From Nitrospirota bacterium (GTDB taxonomy: Bacteria; Nitrospirota; CAKKRA01; 9FT-COMBO-42-15): a DNA stretch of 8,245 nucleotides. The notes beneath the pieces were generated by a model. It saw nothing but the letters and a program-made list of their open reading frames with translations. It made no database searches and had not been told where the DNA came from. The translations under genes and the position numbers were made by a program. The stretch covers positions 1 to 8,245 of the forward strand of contig JAHFEP010000122.1 in NCBI GenBank assembly GCA_023248415.1. Direction: 5' to 3'. Below, in pieces: positions 7,337 through 8,245 of this stretch. Positions within the stretch are counted from its first letter, which is position 1, and each line of letters begins with the position of its first letter.

Positions 7337-7882
7337 TTATTTGCGGCTGTGTGTTTTATACTTCTCAGTGCGCTCCCTGACAATGAAGCCGATTTTTCTC
7401 TTTTTAGGCTCTGGCTGTGCCATTAGCTGACGGATGGCGTCAAAAACTACTTTAAACTGCGCGTCATATTTCTTTTCCATTTCATTGAGCTTGCTGGCAA
7501 GGTCTTTATGCGCTGCAAGCATTTCCCTGAGTCTCGTAAAAGTCCTCATTATCTGGATATTAACGGTTATCGCTCTCTCGCTATTTAGAACGCTTGAAAG
7601 CATTGCCACGCCGTTTTCAGTAAAAGCGTATGGCCGTTTTCTTAATCCCATTCTTTCTTTATTGGATATCACAATTTGTGATTTCCAATTTTCCATTTCT
7701 TCATTTGTTAACTGAAACATAAAGTCTTCAGGAAAACGCTTTACATTCCTTCTAACTGCTTGATTTAATACCCTCGTTTCAACGCCATAAAGCATAGCCA
7801 AATCCCTATCAAGCATCACCTTTTTGCCTCTGAGCAGAAGAATCTTTTGCTCAATAATTTCTGCCGGTACTATTGCCTGCAT
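7337..7882 (-). CDS. ORF6N (KilA-N-associated) domain DNA-binding protein
   Basis: A 181-aa probable DNA-binding protein. Residues about 7-95 match the ORF6N domain known from phage and island proteins: LLLRGKKVMLDRDLAMLYGV (16-35), the conserved RRN...RFPEDFMFQL (44-58) and PYAFTENGVAML (84-95), followed by SERAI (101-105) and IMRTFTRLRE (111-120). Residues about 112-155 form a charged helix likely to be a coiled coil, and the tail is basic (KKRKIGF, 161-167). Length and motifs are complete. ATG 7882 has GTGGAA a few bases upstream. The gene stands alone, 153 bases upstream of the PLD-helicase gene and in the same direction, bracketed by two direct repeats that each carry a promoter; copy 2 would transcribe it with a leader of about 125 bases. 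Biological function in this family is mostly unknown; a role as regulator of the neighbouring operon is inference. Confidence 0.92.
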   Translation of the reverse strand: MQAIVPAEIIEQKILLLRGKKVMLDRDLAMLYGVETRVLNQAVRRNVKRFPEDFMFQLTNEEMENWKSQIVISNKERMGLRKRPYAFTENGVAMLSSVLNSERAITVNIQIMRTFTRLREMLAAHKDLASKLNEMEKKYDAQFKVVFDAIRQLMAQPEPKKRKIGFIVRERTEKYKTHSRK

Positions 7883-7980
7883 TTATTTTCCACTTGATTT
7901 AAAAAAACACAGCATAATGGGGTTCTCTTTATATGATTATCAAATCCTGAAATATCACTTTTCACTCTTTGCCTATTATA

Positions 7981-8065
7981 CTTCCCTGCTCCCTGCAATA
8001 TAAAATTATCTGCATTAAATCACAGTTGCTATAGGCTGTCAAGATGATTGAAACAGCAGGCTGGC
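7981..8065 (-). repeat. Direct repeat copy 2 (upstream of the ORF6N gene)
   Basis: The core 8011-8056 is identical over 46 bp to copy 1 (7244-7289). GGCTGGC (8059-8065) and CTTCCCTGC (7981-7989) extend the homology on both sides. Relative to copy 1 it carries 24 extra bases (7990-8013) between two CTGC tetramers, which looks like a deletion between short direct repeats in copy 1 or an expansion here. It contains the second copy of the TTGACA-N17-TTTAAT promoter. Confidence 0.9.
8014..8042 (-). promoter_or_regulatory. Sigma70-type promoter for the ORF6N gene
   Basis: Same element as at 7247-7275: minus-strand TTGACA (8037-8042), 17-bp spacer, TTTAAT (8014-8019), with the same dyad in the spacer. 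Predicted start is near 8007, leaving a leader of about 125 bases before ATG 7882. The leader differs from that of the helicase operon, so any regulation common to both would act at the promoter core or upstream of it. Confidence 0.6.
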
Positions 8066-8184
8066 ATTGAATTTGATTGGTAGCATAGGTTATAACAAAT
8101 GACTATATCAACACAAGCGGTATTATATAAAATATGAGCGCGCTTATTATATTTATGAACTCAGCTTGCATACTGATAATGCTG

Positions 8185-8245
8185 TTACGACTGCTTATAC
8201 AAATACACCCCGATTATCATCCCCAAAATGCTCATCACATTAATT
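8185..8245 (-). CDS. C-terminal end of a probable membrane protein (partial at right edge)
   Basis: Nineteen codons enter from the right edge and end at TAA (8185-8187). The residues include NVMSILGMIIGVYLYKQS, a hydrophobic stretch followed by a short polar tail, as at the end of a membrane protein whose last transmembrane helix is close to the C-terminus. Too short to name a family, and a chance open frame cannot be excluded. It ends about 120 bases before repeat copy 2, in the same direction as the other genes, but with no visible terminator between. Confidence 0.35.
   Translation of the reverse strand, partial: INVMSILGMIIGVYLYKQS

Larger units (their letters stand above)
7883..8184. other. 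Intergenic region without a convincing gene
   Basis: About 300 AT-rich bases between the ORF6N start and the stop of the right-edge gene. They hold direct repeat copy 2 with its promoter and the untranslated leader of the ORF6N gene. A weaker alternative promoter for that gene lies nearer, TTGATA (7938-7943) and CATTAT (7914-7919) with an 18-bp spacer. No coding frame with a recognisable product, tRNA or hairpin-plus-U-tract terminator was seen; AGCGCGCT near 8130 is a small isolated palindrome. Confidence 0.6.

Noticed and set aside
7180..7383. A 67-codon minus-strand frame whose stop overlaps the helicase ATG (ATGA)
   Set aside because: It overlaps the 3' end of the ORF6N gene, runs through repeat copy 1 and the predicted promoter, and its protein resembles nothing I know. 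The ATGA overlap is probably chance, though a coupled leader peptide cannot be fully excluded.
8129..8137. AGCGCGCT palindrome as a terminator for the right-edge gene
   Set aside because: The stem is very short, with no loop and no following U tract.

Overview
This AT-rich bacterial window lies in an accessory region of the defence-island type. Every gene I can support is on the minus strand, so transcription runs from the right edge to the left. The low-GC codon use, the ORF6N and YhcG families, and two GC-rich palindromic elements of the kind that yields 'SRESGNPE' and 'SPLAGEG' peptides suggest a Gram-negative from the Nitrospirota/Desulfobacterota range. That placement is inference; no taxonomic marker gene is present.

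Layout in transcription order. (1) The last 19 codons of a membrane protein enter at the right edge. (2) A gap of about 300 bases without a gene holds copy 2 of a direct repeat. (3) An ORF6N/KilA-N-type DNA-binding protein of 181 aa follows. (4) A short intergenic stretch carries copy 1 of the same repeat. (5) Then comes a compact operon: a 1119-aa helicase with an N-terminal phospholipase-D-like (HKD) domain, a 340-aa YhcG/DUF1016 PD-(D/E)XK protein starting 3 nt after the helicase stop, and an Eco57I-type adenine-N6 DNA methyltransferase starting 7 nt after the YhcG stop. The methyltransferase runs off the left edge after 930 open codons.

The three operon genes look like a split, ATP-dependent restriction-modification or phage-defence system. 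The methyltransferase would mark self DNA and the PLD-helicase would translocate and cut; YhcG adds a second nuclease-type module of unknown role.

Two observations stand out. First, each copy of the 46-bp identical direct repeat contains a near-consensus sigma70 promoter (TTGACA, 17 bp, TTTAAT) in the right orientation: copy 1 in front of the restriction operon and copy 2 in front of the ORF6N gene. The two transcription units therefore appear to share one promoter/operator module, and the ORF6N protein is a candidate controller. Second, the methyltransferase has been invaded by two unrelated palindromic repeat elements (38 and 22 codons). Both are in frame and stop-free; one lies between motifs X and I and the other directly before the catalytic NPPY motif.
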